Part shown: positions 19,261 through 29,371 of the stretch, piece after piece | How positions within the stretch are numbered: the stretch's first letter is position 1 | Layout: each line of letters starts with the position of its first letter | Assembly (NCBI GenBank): GCA_001673575.1 | Contig: LZME01000098.1 | Span: 1-52,324, forward strand | Source of the DNA: Mycolicibacter heraklionensis | Lineage (GTDB): Bacteria; Actinomycetota; Actinomycetes; Mycobacteriales; Mycobacteriaceae | Direction: 5' to 3' | Length of the DNA stretch: 52,324 nucleotides | Translations under genes and position numbers: made by a program | Notes under the pieces: model-generated | The model's input: the letters and a program-made list of their open reading frames with translations, nothing else | Told to the model about the DNA's origin: nothing | Databases searched by the model: none

Positions 19261-19476
19261 GTCTTACCTGCTCCCGGAACGGCGTGTCCTCAACCTGAGG
19301 AAGCGGACAGATTCCGCGAAGACGGAAGCTACCGACGAGTAGCGGGACCCGCCACTCGAAAACGGAGAGAAGTGTCTTGTCGTGGAAAACTCGCGACCTA
19401 AACAGCCTCAAAACGCCTGGTCACGTTCACATCGGAAATGAAGTCCATCACTATGGACTAAAAAAGTGAAATCACT

Positions 19477-19502
19477 CATAGGCTTACTACATAGGCTTAC
19501 TA
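19477..19502. repeat. 13-bp perfect tandem repeat over the probable PGRS promoter
   Basis: CATAGGCTTACTA occurs twice back to back (19477-19489 and 19490-19502). Read on the minus strand each copy offers a -10-like TATG element (TATGTA, TATGAG). Confidence 0.85.
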
Positions 19503-19515
19503 ACGGAAACGTCAA
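19488..19515 (-). promoter_or_regulatory. Probable promoter of the PGRS gene
   Basis: On the minus strand TTGACG, a 16-base spacer and TATGTA match a sigma-A promoter in an A+T-rich patch. The predicted start near 19481 gives a leader of about 220 bases with a hairpin. The -10 lies in the 13-bp tandem repeat, so a change in copy number would move or remove it. Confidence 0.4.
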
Positions 19516-19865
19516 TTTAGCCCAAGGAAAGTGGCCCCGATCCTTCGTGGGCCGGCAAATTCGGGCCGTGCCCGGGGCGCCGCGGGTGACCCGACGGCGA
19601 CTTTCGTCCACTTGTTCGCCATCTTCGCCACCAGCGGATTCGTCCGGTGTTCCGGCCAAGAAGCGAGGATGAGGCCCGCCAACGTCACCCGACTAGACGC
19701 CTGTGCGCCAGCCACACCTGACTTTCAGATCCCGACGGGTCGCGCTTCGCAGCGGACCAGACAACCACGCGTCAGAAGCACCGAACGGTCACCCCGGGTG
19801 TGACGACCGACGTAAGCGGCTGAACATCCGTGGCACCAGCGTTTAGAAGCGACGCCCCCGGCGTG

Positions 19866-20741
19866 TCAGCGGCTCGCCACCATGGCGTGCAGTTCGTCGA
19901 CGGTCCAGGGCGAAAAGCGCTGGTGATCGCGGTATCCGAGCACCGAAGGGATCGGCCGCTCGAAGCGGCCCAGGAAGCCTCCCGAGGCCAGGAACACCGA
20001 TCCGCTCACCTCGCCAGACAGGTCACTGGCCAGGTAGGCGTACAGCGGGGCGACGTAGTCGGCGGGGGCCGGGTCCAGCGAAGCCCGCATGCTGATCTCA
20101 TCCAACAGACCCCTGGCGTTCAGGTCTCGGATGTGTTTCTCATAGTCATCTCCGGTGGACAACCGGGTCTTCGCGCCGGGACAGACGACGTTCGCCCGCA
20201 CCCCGTGGGGCGCGAGTTCCGCGGCCACCGCCACGGTCAGGCCGTTGATCGCGCCCTTGCCGGCGGGATATCCGGTGCCGCCGTAATCGCCCAGAAAAGC
20301 CACCGACCCGCTGTTGACGATCGAGCCGCGGCCCTGCTCGACCATGATCGGCGCGGCCGCCCGGCAGGTCTGAAACGCCGTGCCCAAGTGTGCGTCGAGC
20401 AAGTCGTGGAATTGCTCGGTGGAAACCGACAGGATCGACGAGCCGGGGGGTTCGGCGACGCCGGCGCAGTTGATCAGCACGTCGACGCTGCCGTATTCCT
20501 CCCGACAGGCCTGGACCAGCGCCACCGCGGTCGCCTCGACATGGGCCGCACCGGCCAGGCCGACGGCCCGACCACCCGATGCCGTGATCGCTTCGGTGGT
20601 GTCGTCCACCGCCTCGGGGTCCCGGCCGTTGACCACCACGCCGGCACCGCACGCCGCCAGCAGTTGCGCCACCGCTCGCCCGATGCCGCGGCTGCCGCCG
20701 ACCACGACGGCTGCCCGCCCGGCGAGCAGGGTGTCGGTCAC
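19866..20741 (-). CDS. Short-chain dehydrogenase/reductase
   Basis: 291 residues, last gene of the aldA operon. It has the Rossmann motif GGSRGIGRAV near residue 15, the INCAGV segment, and the catalytic Ser and Tyr-x-x-x-Lys (SGSVAFLGDYGGTGYPAGKG). The C-terminus is longer than in a minimal SDR and ends FSPWTVDELHAMVASR. The substrate is unknown; oxidation or reduction of a secondary alcohol or ketone with NAD(P) is the family role. The GTG start overlaps the upstream decarboxylase stop (GTGA), which shows translational coupling. It takes the place occupied by purD in the M. tuberculosis order. Confidence 0.88.
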   Translation of the reverse strand: MTDTLLAGRAAVVVGGSRGIGRAVAQLLAACGAGVVVNGRDPEAVDDTTEAITASGGRAVGLAGAAHVEATAVALVQACREEYGSVDVLINCAGVAEPPGSSILSVSTEQFHDLLDAHLGTAFQTCRAAAPIMVEQGRGSIVNSGSVAFLGDYGGTGYPAGKGAINGLTVAVAAELAPHGVRANVVCPGAKTRLSTGDDYEKHIRDLNARGLLDEISMRASLDPAPADYVAPLYAYLASDLSGEVSGSVFLASGGFLGRFERPIPSVLGYRDHQRFSPWTVDELHAMVASR

Positions 20742-21163
20742 TCGCCCTTCTGCTTATCCAGCACGGCAGCGACGTTGGCCTTCTTGTCCTCGCCCTTGCC
20801 CTCGGCGGCGGCCTTGTTGCGCTTGGCAATCACCTTCTCCACCACGGCGTTCAGCCCGGATCCGCGCGGGAAGCCGACGTAGTGGGTGATGAAGATGGCC
20901 ATCTCGCGCAGCTCGTCCTCGGTCAGCTCGCCGTTGTGCAGCGCGGCGTTGACCTGGATCTCGGCCAGGTCTTTCTCCCCCACCGCGGTCACCACCGTCA
21001 GCGTCATCAGCCGCTTGTCGCGCATGGAAAGTCCGGGGCGGCTCCAGATCCGGCCGAACAGGTGATCGGCGGTGAGCGCGAAGTACTCGCCCGGCATGTC
21101 GGGCATGTCCCAGGCGTAGACCTCGTTCATCTTGGCCAGCCCGGTACGGCGCAGTTCGTCCAT
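20738..21163 (-). CDS. Carboxymuconolactone decarboxylase family protein
   Basis: 141 residues from the ATG at 21163 (MDELRRTGLAKMNEVYAWDM), with a strong AGGAGA about seven bases upstream. The fold segment LSMRDKRLMTLTVVTAVGEK, then HNGELTEDELREMAIFITHY, is that of the CMD/AhpD superfamily. The CxxC redox pair of AhpD is absent, so a peroxidase role is unlikely and a decarboxylase or hydrolytic ring role is more plausible. The last 30 residues are Lys/Ala-rich. It matches M. tuberculosis Rv0771 in place and size. It overlaps the following SDR gene by four bases and starts ten bases after the dehydrogenase gene upstream. Confidence 0.9.
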   Translation of the reverse strand: MDELRRTGLAKMNEVYAWDMPDMPGEYFALTADHLFGRIWSRPGLSMRDKRLMTLTVVTAVGEKDLAEIQVNAALHNGELTEDELREMAIFITHYVGFPRGSGLNAVVEKVIAKRNKAAAEGKGEDKKANVAAVLDKQKGE

Positions 21164-21173
21164 CAGATCTCTC

Positions 21174-22037
21174 CTAGTCTTTGGAGTGCGGCACGCCCAG
21201 TCCGGCGGCGAGTTCGGCGAGCGCCACCTGGGCGAGCGGAAGGTCGACCCCGGTGGCCTCTCCCAATCCCAGTGCGAGGCTGAGGTCTTTCTCGCCGAGT
21301 CCCCGGGTGTGGGTGAAGGCGTTGTACAGGAAGTGGTCTGCCGGCAGCGGTGCGGTCGAGTCCAGCAGCATGATCGCGCCGGGGCCGCCGGTGAGCGCAT
21401 CGGTGTGGCGCACCACCCGGCCCAGCGCCTGCAGATCGAGTCCGGCCGCCTCGGCCAATTTCATGGCTTCGCCGGCCGCTGCGTAGGCGGTGAACGTCAA
21501 CATGTTGCGCGCCAGCTTCATTCGAGTTCCGGCGCCGGGTTCCCCGGCGTGGATCACCAACGATGCCCACTGCTTGAATGCCGGCTTGATCTGCTCGTAG
21601 ACCGCGCGATCGGCACCGACCATGGTGGCCAGTTGGCCCTTCTCCGCCGCACCCGCACCACCGCTGACCGGTGCGTCGACGACGTGAATGCCGTGCGGCT
21701 TCAGTTCCTCGGCCAGTTCGGCGGCCGTGGTGTCGGCGATCGTCGAATGGATCGCAAACACGGTGCCTGGCTTCGCCGCGGGCACCAGTTCGGCGACCAC
21801 CTGGCGGACCTGGGCGTCGTCGAGCACGGTGATGCTGATGATGTCGGCGTTCGCGCCGACCTCGGCAACGCTGCCGGCGACACTGGCTCCGGCCTCGGCC
21901 AGTGGCGTCATTGCCTCGGTCCGCAGGTCGAAAATCGTTACCCCAGCGGGCCACTCGACCAAACGCTTGGCCATCGGCGCACCCATATTGCCGAGGCCGA
22001 TGTAACCGAGGCGGGGTTGTTCTTCGGGGCTGCTCAT
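21174..22037 (-). CDS. 3-hydroxyisobutyrate dehydrogenase family oxidoreductase
   Basis: 287 residues from the ATG at 22037 (MSSPEEQPRLGYIGLGNMGA), the Rv0770 position in M. tuberculosis. The NAD(P)-binding motif GLGNMGAPMA is at 15-24. The substrate loop DAPVSGGAGAAEKG is near residue 125, and the conserved lysine of the beta-hydroxyacid dehydrogenase family lies in GAGTRMKLARN. The family oxidises a 3-hydroxy acid to a semialdehyde or reduces a short aldehyde. Next to an aldehyde dehydrogenase this suggests consecutive oxidation of one substrate. The ATG overlaps the upstream SDR stop by four bases. Confidence 0.92.
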   Translation of the reverse strand: MSSPEEQPRLGYIGLGNMGAPMAKRLVEWPAGVTIFDLRTEAMTPLAEAGASVAGSVAEVGANADIISITVLDDAQVRQVVAELVPAAKPGTVFAIHSTIADTTAAELAEELKPHGIHVVDAPVSGGAGAAEKGQLATMVGADRAVYEQIKPAFKQWASLVIHAGEPGAGTRMKLARNMLTFTAYAAAGEAMKLAEAAGLDLQALGRVVRHTDALTGGPGAIMLLDSTAPLPADHFLYNAFTHTRGLGEKDLSLALGLGEATGVDLPLAQVALAELAAGLGVPHSKD

Positions 22038-22786
22038 GAGCGGATGATCTGTCCGCCGTCGACGTTGAAGATCTGGCCGGTGATCCACGACGCCTGGTCC
22101 GACAGCAGGAACAGGCACATCGGGACGAGGTCCTCCGGCGTGCCCATCCGGGCCAGCGGCAGCTGCTGCACCATCTGCTTGACGATGGCCTGCGGGGTGG
22201 TGACCCGGTTGGCCTCGGTATCGATCGGGCCGGGTGCGATCGCGTTGATCCGGATGTTGCGCCAGCCCAGTTCACGGGAGAGCTGTTGGGTCAGGCCGTT
22301 GACCCCGACCTTGGCCAGACCGTAGAAGTTCGAGTACACCCATGCCGCGGTGGAGGACTGGTTGACGATCGCGCCGCCGCCCCGCTTGGCCATGTGCTCG
22401 TAGACGGCCCGCGTGCAGATCAGTGCACCGTCCAGATTCACCCGCATGAAGTTCTCGTAGTAGTCCCACGGCACGGTCAGCAGGCCGTCGAGCTTCATCC
22501 CGCCGAAGATCGCGGCGTTGTTGACCAGGTAGTCGATTCCGCCGAACTCGGCCACGGCCGCATCCGCCATGGCCTGCGCCGATTCCAGGTCGGAGACGTC
22601 GACGCGTACCGCGATCGCCTTGCCGCCGTCAGCGAGAATCTGGTCAGCCACGGTCTTCGCGCCGTCGATGTTGATATCGGCGACCACCACCGCGGCACCC
22701 TCGGCGGCGAGGGCCTGGGCGTAGGCCTGCCCGATACCCCCACCGGAGCCGGTGACGATAGCCACCTTGTCGTCGAATTGACCCAT
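22034..22786 (-). CDS. Short-chain dehydrogenase/reductase (Rv0769-like)
   Basis: 250 residues from the ATG at 22786 (MGQFDDKVAIVTGSGGGIGQ); AAGGAGA lies eight bases before it and the frame upstream looks non-coding. It shows the cofactor motif TGSGGGIGQAYAQALA, NNAAIFGG, and the catalytic Ser with Tyr-x-x-x-Lys in SSTAAWVYSNFYGLAKVGV, then the proline turn NAIAPGPIDTEA. The family reads as a classical NAD(H) SDR. It lies 31 bases downstream of aldA, in the same order as Rv0768-Rv0769. The substrate is unknown. Confidence 0.93.
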   Translation of the reverse strand: MGQFDDKVAIVTGSGGGIGQAYAQALAAEGAAVVVADINIDGAKTVADQILADGGKAIAVRVDVSDLESAQAMADAAVAEFGGIDYLVNNAAIFGGMKLDGLLTVPWDYYENFMRVNLDGALICTRAVYEHMAKRGGGAIVNQSSTAAWVYSNFYGLAKVGVNGLTQQLSRELGWRNIRINAIAPGPIDTEANRVTTPQAIVKQMVQQLPLARMGTPEDLVPMCLFLLSDQASWITGQIFNVDGGQIIRS

Positions 22787-22817
22787 CTGCTTGTTCTCCT
22801 TGATCCGGTGATGCTCG

Positions 22818-24287
22818 TTAGTTCGCTGCTGTCGCAATAGCTTTGATTTCCAGGTATTCCTCGAACCCGGCGATGCCCATCTCGCGGCCATTGCCGGACT
22901 GCTTGTAGCCACCGAACGGCATGTCCGCGGAGTACCAGACCCCGCCATTGACGTTGACGGTGCCGGCCCGCAGTCGGGCCGCTACCCCCGCCGCCCGCTC
23001 GGCGTCGGCGCCGTAGACGGTGGCGGACAACCCGTAGGGCGAGTCGTTGGCGATGCGTACCGCGTCGTCATCGCCGTCATGCGGGATCACGGTGAGCACG
23101 GGGCCGAAGATCTCCTCGCGAGCCACCCGCGCCTCGTTGGTCAGCCCGGCGATCACGGTGGGTTCGATGAAGAAGCCGGCGGGCTGATCCGCTGGGCGAC
23201 CGCCGCCGCAGGCGAACGTGCCGCCCTCGGTGATCGCCAGATCCAGGTAGCTCTGCACCCGGTCACGCTGGCGCGCCGAGATCACCGGTCCGCAGATGGT
23301 GCCGGGCTTCGACGGGTCACCGGCCTTGATCGAACCCATGGTGCCGGCCGCGATGGCAACCGCCTCGTCGTAGCGAGCCCGGGGCACCACCAGGCGCGTG
23401 GTGATCGCACAGCCCTGCCCGGCGTGCAGGCAGACCGAGAATCCGGCCACCGAGCACGCCGCGGCCAGGTCGGCATCGTCGAGTACCAGGAAGGCGGATT
23501 TACCGCCCAGCTCCAGGAACACCTTCTTGATGGTGGCAGCGGCGTCGGCCATCACGCTGCGGCCGGTGGCGGTCGAGCCGGTGAACGAAACCAGGTCCAC
23601 CCGTGGGTCTTTGGCGAGCGTGGCACCCAGCGCGTGGTCGGTCGAAGTGACGATGTTGACCACGCCCGGCGGAATGTCGGTCTTCTCTGCGATCAGCTCG
23701 CCGAGCACCGCGGCGACCCACGGAGTGTCGGGTGCGGGTTTGAGCACGACGGTGTTGCCGGCGGCCAGCGCCGGGCCCAGCTTGGCCAGGTTGATCTGGT
23801 GCGGGAAGTTCCACGGGGTGATGGCGCCGACGACGCCCACCGCCTCCCGCACCACCGAGCGTCGAGTGGGGATGCCCATCGGCGCAGCCTGGCCGAGATC
23901 CTGTGTCCACTCGTAGTTTTCGGCGGTGTCCGCTGCGAAACTGAGGTCGTTGATCGGCCCTTCCAACTGTGCGCCCGCGGTCAGCATCCGGGGCGCTCCC
24001 ACGTCGGCGATCGTCAGATCGCGAAGCTCCTCGACATGCTCGAGCATCGCGTCACGCAACTGACGTACGCAGCGCACCCGAAGTTCGGTGTTGGTCGACC
24101 AGTCGGTCTCGTCGAACGCCCGGCGCGCCGCGCCGATCGCGCGATCCATGTCGGCGGCGTCGGCATTGGCCGCCTCACCGAGCACCTCTTCGGTGGCCGG
24201 GTTGACGGTGGCGAAGCCGCCGGCTCCGCCCGAGGTCAGCTTGCCGTCGATAAGCAGCCGGCTCACGCCGTCAGCCAGTAGCGCCAT
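22818..24287 (-). CDS. aldA: NAD(P)-dependent aldehyde dehydrogenase
   Basis: 489 residues from the ATG at 24287 (MALLADGVSRLLIDGKLTSG), the length I recall for M. tuberculosis AldA (Rv0768). GGGAG lies eight bases upstream. Active-site residues are all present: Asn160 in TPWNFPH, Glu259 in FLELGGKSA, and nucleophile Cys293 in HAGQGC. It oxidises aldehydes to acids in the cytoplasm. It heads the leftward operon and diverges from the tetR-cyp123-cyp51 operon across 183 bases that hold two GGACAC-type palindromes, one 54 bases upstream of this start. It could take the aldehyde made by AdhB at the far end of the divergent operon. Confidence 0.96.
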   Translation of the reverse strand: MALLADGVSRLLIDGKLTSGGAGGFATVNPATEEVLGEAANADAADMDRAIGAARRAFDETDWSTNTELRVRCVRQLRDAMLEHVEELRDLTIADVGAPRMLTAGAQLEGPINDLSFAADTAENYEWTQDLGQAAPMGIPTRRSVVREAVGVVGAITPWNFPHQINLAKLGPALAAGNTVVLKPAPDTPWVAAVLGELIAEKTDIPPGVVNIVTSTDHALGATLAKDPRVDLVSFTGSTATGRSVMADAAATIKKVFLELGGKSAFLVLDDADLAAACSVAGFSVCLHAGQGCAITTRLVVPRARYDEAVAIAAGTMGSIKAGDPSKPGTICGPVISARQRDRVQSYLDLAITEGGTFACGGGRPADQPAGFFIEPTVIAGLTNEARVAREEIFGPVLTVIPHDGDDDAVRIANDSPYGLSATVYGADAERAAGVAARLRAGTVNVNGGVWYSADMPFGGYKQSGNGREMGIAGFEEYLEIKAIATAAN

Positions 24288-24340
24288 CGTCTCACTCCCG
24301 CAGGTTGGTCGCAGTCCCCCGTGAAGAAACACTGCGAAAA

Positions 24341-24354
24341 TGGACACATGTCCG
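24341..24354. promoter_or_regulatory. Operator-like palindrome on the aldA side
   Basis: GGACA-CA-TGTCC (24342-24353) is a 5-bp inverted repeat with a 2-base centre. It differs in one base from the perfect copy overlapping the tetR start 123 bases away. Two copies of one dyad in a divergent promoter are good evidence for a shared regulator. Confidence 0.6.
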
Positions 24355-24463
24355 TTATCACCGGCTCGAACCCTAGACCCAGAGTTAGCACCCCCGCAAC
24401 CCTCTTGACCTGAAACCGTTGCTTCCCAGGGGACTTGCCTAACAAATCCCCCTTCAGCTACGT

Positions 24464-24477
24464 TGGACACGTGTCCA
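24464..24477. promoter_or_regulatory. Operator-like palindrome overlapping the tetR start
   Basis: TGGACACGTGTCCA is a perfect 14-bp palindrome and its GTG is the probable start codon of the TetR gene. Bound protein would block transcription or early translation of the whole cyp123-cyp51-adhB operon. Binding by the TetR protein encoded here is inferred. Confidence 0.65.
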
Positions 24478-25103
24478 GCGAATCGGTGGCGGCAGTCACA
24501 TCAACGAACGCTGCCTTGACCGAACCCGCAACCCCTGGCGCCGCTCCCCGGAACAGGCGCCAGGAGGAGACCTTCCGCAAGGTGCTGCGCGCGGGCGTCG
24601 AGATGCTGCGGGAGAAGTCCTACGCGGACCTGACCGTGCGCGCCGTCGCTGCGCGCGCCAAGGTCGCCCCGGCCACCGCCTACACGTACTTCTCTTCCAA
24701 GAACCATCTGATCGCCGAGGTGTATCTGGACCTGGTTCGTCAGGTCCCGTACTTCACCGACGTCAATGAGCCGATGCCGAGTCGGGTCAACCAGGCGCTG
24801 CGGCACCTGGCACTGGTGGTCGCCGACGAGCCCGAGGTCGCGGCGGCCTGCACGGCGGCGCTGCTCAGCGGCAACAGCGACCCAGCGGTCCGCACGGTTC
24901 GCGACCGGATCGGCGCGGAGATCCACCGCCGCATCATCTCGGCGTTCGGCCCGGACGCGGACCCCCAGAAGGTCTCTGCCCTGGAGATGACCTTCTTCGG
25001 CGCTCTGGTCAACGCCGGCAGCGGCGCCTTTACCTACCACCAGATCACCGATCGGCTGGCCTACGTCGTCAGCCTGATCCTCGAATCAGGAGCACCACGA
25101 TGA
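24471..25103 (+). CDS. TetR-family regulator of the cyp123-cyp51 operon
   Basis: 210 residues from the GTG at 24471 (MSSESVAAVTSTNAALTEPA). A TTG at 24435 would add 12 residues. The DNA-binding part is RRQEETFRKVLRAGVEMLRE, then TVRAVAARAKVAPATAYTYF and SSKNHLIAEV. The C-terminal domain is helical and its ligand unknown. It is the counterpart of M. tuberculosis Rv0767c, first gene of the operon. Its stop overlaps the cyp123 start (ATGA). A perfect palindrome lies over its own start and a near copy upstream of aldA, so it probably controls both operons, perhaps sensing an intermediate of the pathway. Confidence 0.92.
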   Translation: MSSESVAAVTSTNAALTEPATPGAAPRNRRQEETFRKVLRAGVEMLREKSYADLTVRAVAARAKVAPATAYTYFSSKNHLIAEVYLDLVRQVPYFTDVNEPMPSRVNQALRHLALVVADEPEVAAACTAALLSGNSDPAVRTVRDRIGAEIHRRIISAFGPDADPQKVSALEMTFFGALVNAGSGAFTYHQITDRLAYVVSLILESGAPR

Positions 25104-26317
25104 GCTTGCAGACCGCACCACCGGTCCTCAACCCCTACGACTACGACTTCCACGAGGACCCGTTCCCCTATTACCGGCGGCTGCGTGACGAGGCCCCGGT
25201 GTACCGCAACGAAGAGCTCGACTTCTGGGCGATCTCGCGTCACCAGGACGTGCTGCACGGGTTCCGCAACAGCGAAGCGCTGTCCAACCGGGACGGGGTA
25301 TCGCTGGACCCGGTCTCCCGTGGCCCGCACGCCCAGCTGGTGATGTCGTTTTTGGCGATGGACGATCCGCAGCACCTGCGGCTTCGCACCCTGGTGTCCA
25401 AGGGCTTCACCCCGCGCCGGATCCGCGAGCTCGAGCCCCAGGTGGTTCGGCTGGCGCGCCAGCATCTGGACAGCGCGATCCAACCCGGCTCCGACGGCAC
25501 CTGCTCGTTCGACTTCATCAATGACTTCGCCGGCAAGCTGCCGATGGACGTAATTTCCGAGCTGATGGGTGTGCCGGAGGCCGACCGGGCCCGCATCCGG
25601 GAGCTGGCCGACGGGGTGCTGCACCGCGAGGACGGGGTGACCGATGTGCCCCAGTCGGCGATCCAGGCGTCGGTGGATTTGATGACCTACTACAACGCGA
25701 TGATCGCCGACTTCAAGAAGCACCCGGCCGACAACCTGACCTCAGCACTACTGGAGACCGAGGTCGATGGCGACCGGCTTGGCGACCAGGAGATCCTGGC
25801 GTTCTTGTTCTTGATGGTGATCGCAGGCAACGAGACCACCACCAAGCTGCTCGGCAGCTCCGTCTACTGGGGCCACCGCAACCGCGACCAGCTGACGTCG
25901 GTGTTCGCCGACCGGTCCCGGATCCCGCTGTGGGTCGAGGAGACACTGCGCTACGACACCCCGAGCCAGATCCTGGCCCGCACCGTCGCGGAGGACTACA
26001 CGCTGCACGGCACCACCATTCCGGCCGACTCGGTGGTGTTGTTGTTGCCCGGTTCCGGAAACCGTGACGAGCGGGTCTTCGACGACCCCGACTCCTTCCG
26101 GATCGGACGTGACATCGGCTCCAAGCTACTCAGTTTCGGCAGCGGCGCCCACTTCTGCCTCGGCGCACACCTGGCCCGGATGGAGGCCCGGGTGGCGCTC
26201 GACGAACTTTTCAGCCGGATCAGCGACTACCAGGTCGATGAGGCCAACGCCGTGCGGGTGCATTCATCCAACGTGCGCGGCTTCGCCGATCTCCCGATCA
26301 CCGTCAAGGAGGCATAA
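25100..26317 (+). CDS. cyp123: Cytochrome P450 CYP123
   Basis: 405 residues. It opens LQTAPPVLNPYDYDFHEDPF and stays close to M. tuberculosis CYP123 (Rv0766c) throughout. P450 landmarks are present: DDPQHLRLRTLVSKGFTPRR (C-helix), AGNETTTK (I-helix), EETLR (ExxR), and the heme loop FGSGAHFCLG with Cys353. It is soluble and needs a ferredoxin and reductase; the 3Fe-4S ferredoxin four genes on is the likely donor. The substrate is unknown; the tight link to cyp51 suggests a sterol or isoprenoid. It overlaps tetR by four bases and abuts the next SDR (TAAATG). Confidence 0.95.
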   Translation: MSLQTAPPVLNPYDYDFHEDPFPYYRRLRDEAPVYRNEELDFWAISRHQDVLHGFRNSEALSNRDGVSLDPVSRGPHAQLVMSFLAMDDPQHLRLRTLVSKGFTPRRIRELEPQVVRLARQHLDSAIQPGSDGTCSFDFINDFAGKLPMDVISELMGVPEADRARIRELADGVLHREDGVTDVPQSAIQASVDLMTYYNAMIADFKKHPADNLTSALLETEVDGDRLGDQEILAFLFLMVIAGNETTTKLLGSSVYWGHRNRDQLTSVFADRSRIPLWVEETLRYDTPSQILARTVAEDYTLHGTTIPADSVVLLLPGSGNRDERVFDDPDSFRIGRDIGSKLLSFGSGAHFCLGAHLARMEARVALDELFSRISDYQVDEANAVRVHSSNVRGFADLPITVKEA

Positions 26318-27141
26318 ATGCCACGTTTCGACCCATCCCCGGACCGACGACCCGCCATCGTCACGGGCGCATCCTCGGGTATCGGCGCCGCCACCGCAGA
26401 AGAGTTGGCGCGCCGCGGATTCCCGGTCGCCCTCGGTGCCCGACGGACCGACAAACTGGCCGACCTGGTCAGCAAGATCCGCGAAAGCGGCGGTGAGGCG
26501 GTCGCGTTCAACCTGGACGTCACCGACGCAGACTCCGTCAAATCCTTTGTGGCACAAAGCATCGATGCGCTGGGCGAGATCGAGTTGCTGGTCTCCGGCG
26601 CCGGCGACATGTTCCCCGGACGCATTCATGAGCTGCCCACCGAGGCGTTCAACGATCAGATTCAGGTACATCTGATCGGCGCCAACAGGCTGGCCACCGC
26701 GGTGTTGCCCGACATGGTCGCCCGCCAGCGCGGCGACGTGATCTTCGTCGGCTCCGATGTGGCATTGCAGCAGCGTCCGCACATGGGCGCCTACGGCGCG
26801 GCCAAGGCCGCACTGGTGGCGATGGTGAAGAACCTGCGGATGGAGTTGGAGGGCACCGGAGTACGCGCTTCCATCGTCCACCCCGGACCGACCCTGACCG
26901 AGATGGGCTGGAAGCTGTCGGCCGAGCAGGTAGGTCCGATGCTCGAGGATTGGGCCAAGTGGGGCCAGGCTCGGCACAGCTACTTCCTTCGCCCGCAAGA
27001 CCTGGCTCGCGCCATCGCGTTCGTCGCCGAAACTCCGCGCGGTGCACACATCGTCGACATGGAGGTGCAGCCGGAAGCCCCGCTGCGCGACACCGACTCC
27101 GATCGCCAGCACCTGCAACTGGGCGAGGAAGGAATGCCGAA

Positions 27142-27145
<4 letters not shown>
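26318..27145 (+). CDS. Short-chain dehydrogenase/reductase (Rv0765c-like)
   Basis: 275 residues, starting directly after the cyp123 stop and ending on the ATGA that starts cyp51. It carries TGASSGIGAATAEELARRGF, the SGAGDMFPGRIHE region in place of the usual NNAG, and the catalytic Ser with Tyr-x-x-x-Lys in GSDVALQQRPHMGAYGAAKA. The C-terminal third (LRPQDLARAIAFVAETPRGA) is longer than in minimal SDRs. It fills the Rv0765c position between cyp123 and cyp51. The substitution of SGAG for NNAG near residue 90 is unusual and may alter the active site. The substrate is probably a product of one of the flanking P450s. Confidence 0.93.
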
Positions 27146-28789
<1,644 letters not shown>

Positions 28790-28791
28790 AC

Positions 28792-29346
28792 ATGGCGACT
28801 TCAGCCCCCCTCCCCCGCGAGACCTACGACGACTGGGTCGAGCGCTGGTTGCAGGCCAACCGCGACGCCGAAGCGGCCGGCGACTGGCGGCCGCTGGCCG
28901 ACTTCTACTCCGATGACGCCACCTACGGCTGGAACATCGGCCCCAAAGAGGACGTCATGTGCGTCGGGATCGACGAGATCCGCGACATCGCACTGGGCCT
29001 GGAGATGGAGGGGCTGGACAACTGGCAGTACCCCTACCAAAAGGTGCTCATCGACGACAAGCAGGGCGAGATCGTCGGGTTCTGGAAGCAGGTCGCGACG
29101 GACGCCGACGGTGTCGAGTCGGAGATCTACGGCATCGGCGGCAGCTGGTTTCGCCTCAACGCCGACGCGAAGATCGAATGGCAGCGTGACTTCTTCGACT
29201 TCGGTCACGTCCAGAAGCTCTACCTGGACCTGATGACCGCCGGCAAGCTCTCCAGCGGAATGCAGAAGCGCATCGAGCGCAGCTTGGCCGGCGAGAAGCT
29301 GCCCGGCTATTACCCGCTGGGAACAGCTCCGGTTCCGCTCTGGTAG
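28792..29346 (+). CDS. SnoaL/NTF2-like protein (Rv0762c-like)
   Basis: 184 residues starting two bases after the ferredoxin stop. The N-terminal pattern ETYDDWVERWLQANRDAEAA, then GDWRPLADFYSDDATYGWNI, is that of the SnoaL-like/NTF2 superfamily, a cone-shaped fold used by ketosteroid isomerases, cyclases and limonene epoxide hydrolases. Asp and Tyr residues suited to acid-base catalysis are frequent, but I cannot name the catalytic set. M. tuberculosis has a protein of this size (Rv0762c) in the same place. A sterol isomerase or dehydratase role is a guess from the fold and the neighbours. Confidence 0.85.
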   Translation: MATSAPLPRETYDDWVERWLQANRDAEAAGDWRPLADFYSDDATYGWNIGPKEDVMCVGIDEIRDIALGLEMEGLDNWQYPYQKVLIDDKQGEIVGFWKQVATDADGVESEIYGIGGSWFRLNADAKIEWQRDFFDFGHVQKLYLDLMTAGKLSSGMQKRIERSLAGEKLPGYYPLGTAPVPLW

Positions 29347-29371
29347 TACACCACTCACTCCAGGAGAACTC

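Larger units (their letters stand above)
19261..19865. other. 605-bp non-coding region upstream of the PGRS gene
   Basis: Only short open frames with no recognisable protein occur here on either strand. The part from about 19420 to 19530 is visibly A+T-rich against the rest of the window. It holds a stem (AGTCCAT-cact-ATGGACT, 19442-19459) beside an A6 run, a 13-bp tandem repeat and a promoter-like pair. The 220 bases between those and the gene start would be a long 5' leader. From 19540 to 19865 I see nothing I can name. Confidence 0.6.

Noticed and set aside
19408..19803. Short open frames upstream of the PGRS gene on both strands
   Set aside because: They have no family resemblance, no ribosome sites, and one overlaps the A+T-rich promoter region.
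24435..24470. An upstream TTG start for the TetR gene of the cyp123 operon
   Set aside because: It would place the start before the palindrome and lacks a ribosome site; the GTG at 24471 within the palindrome is preferred.
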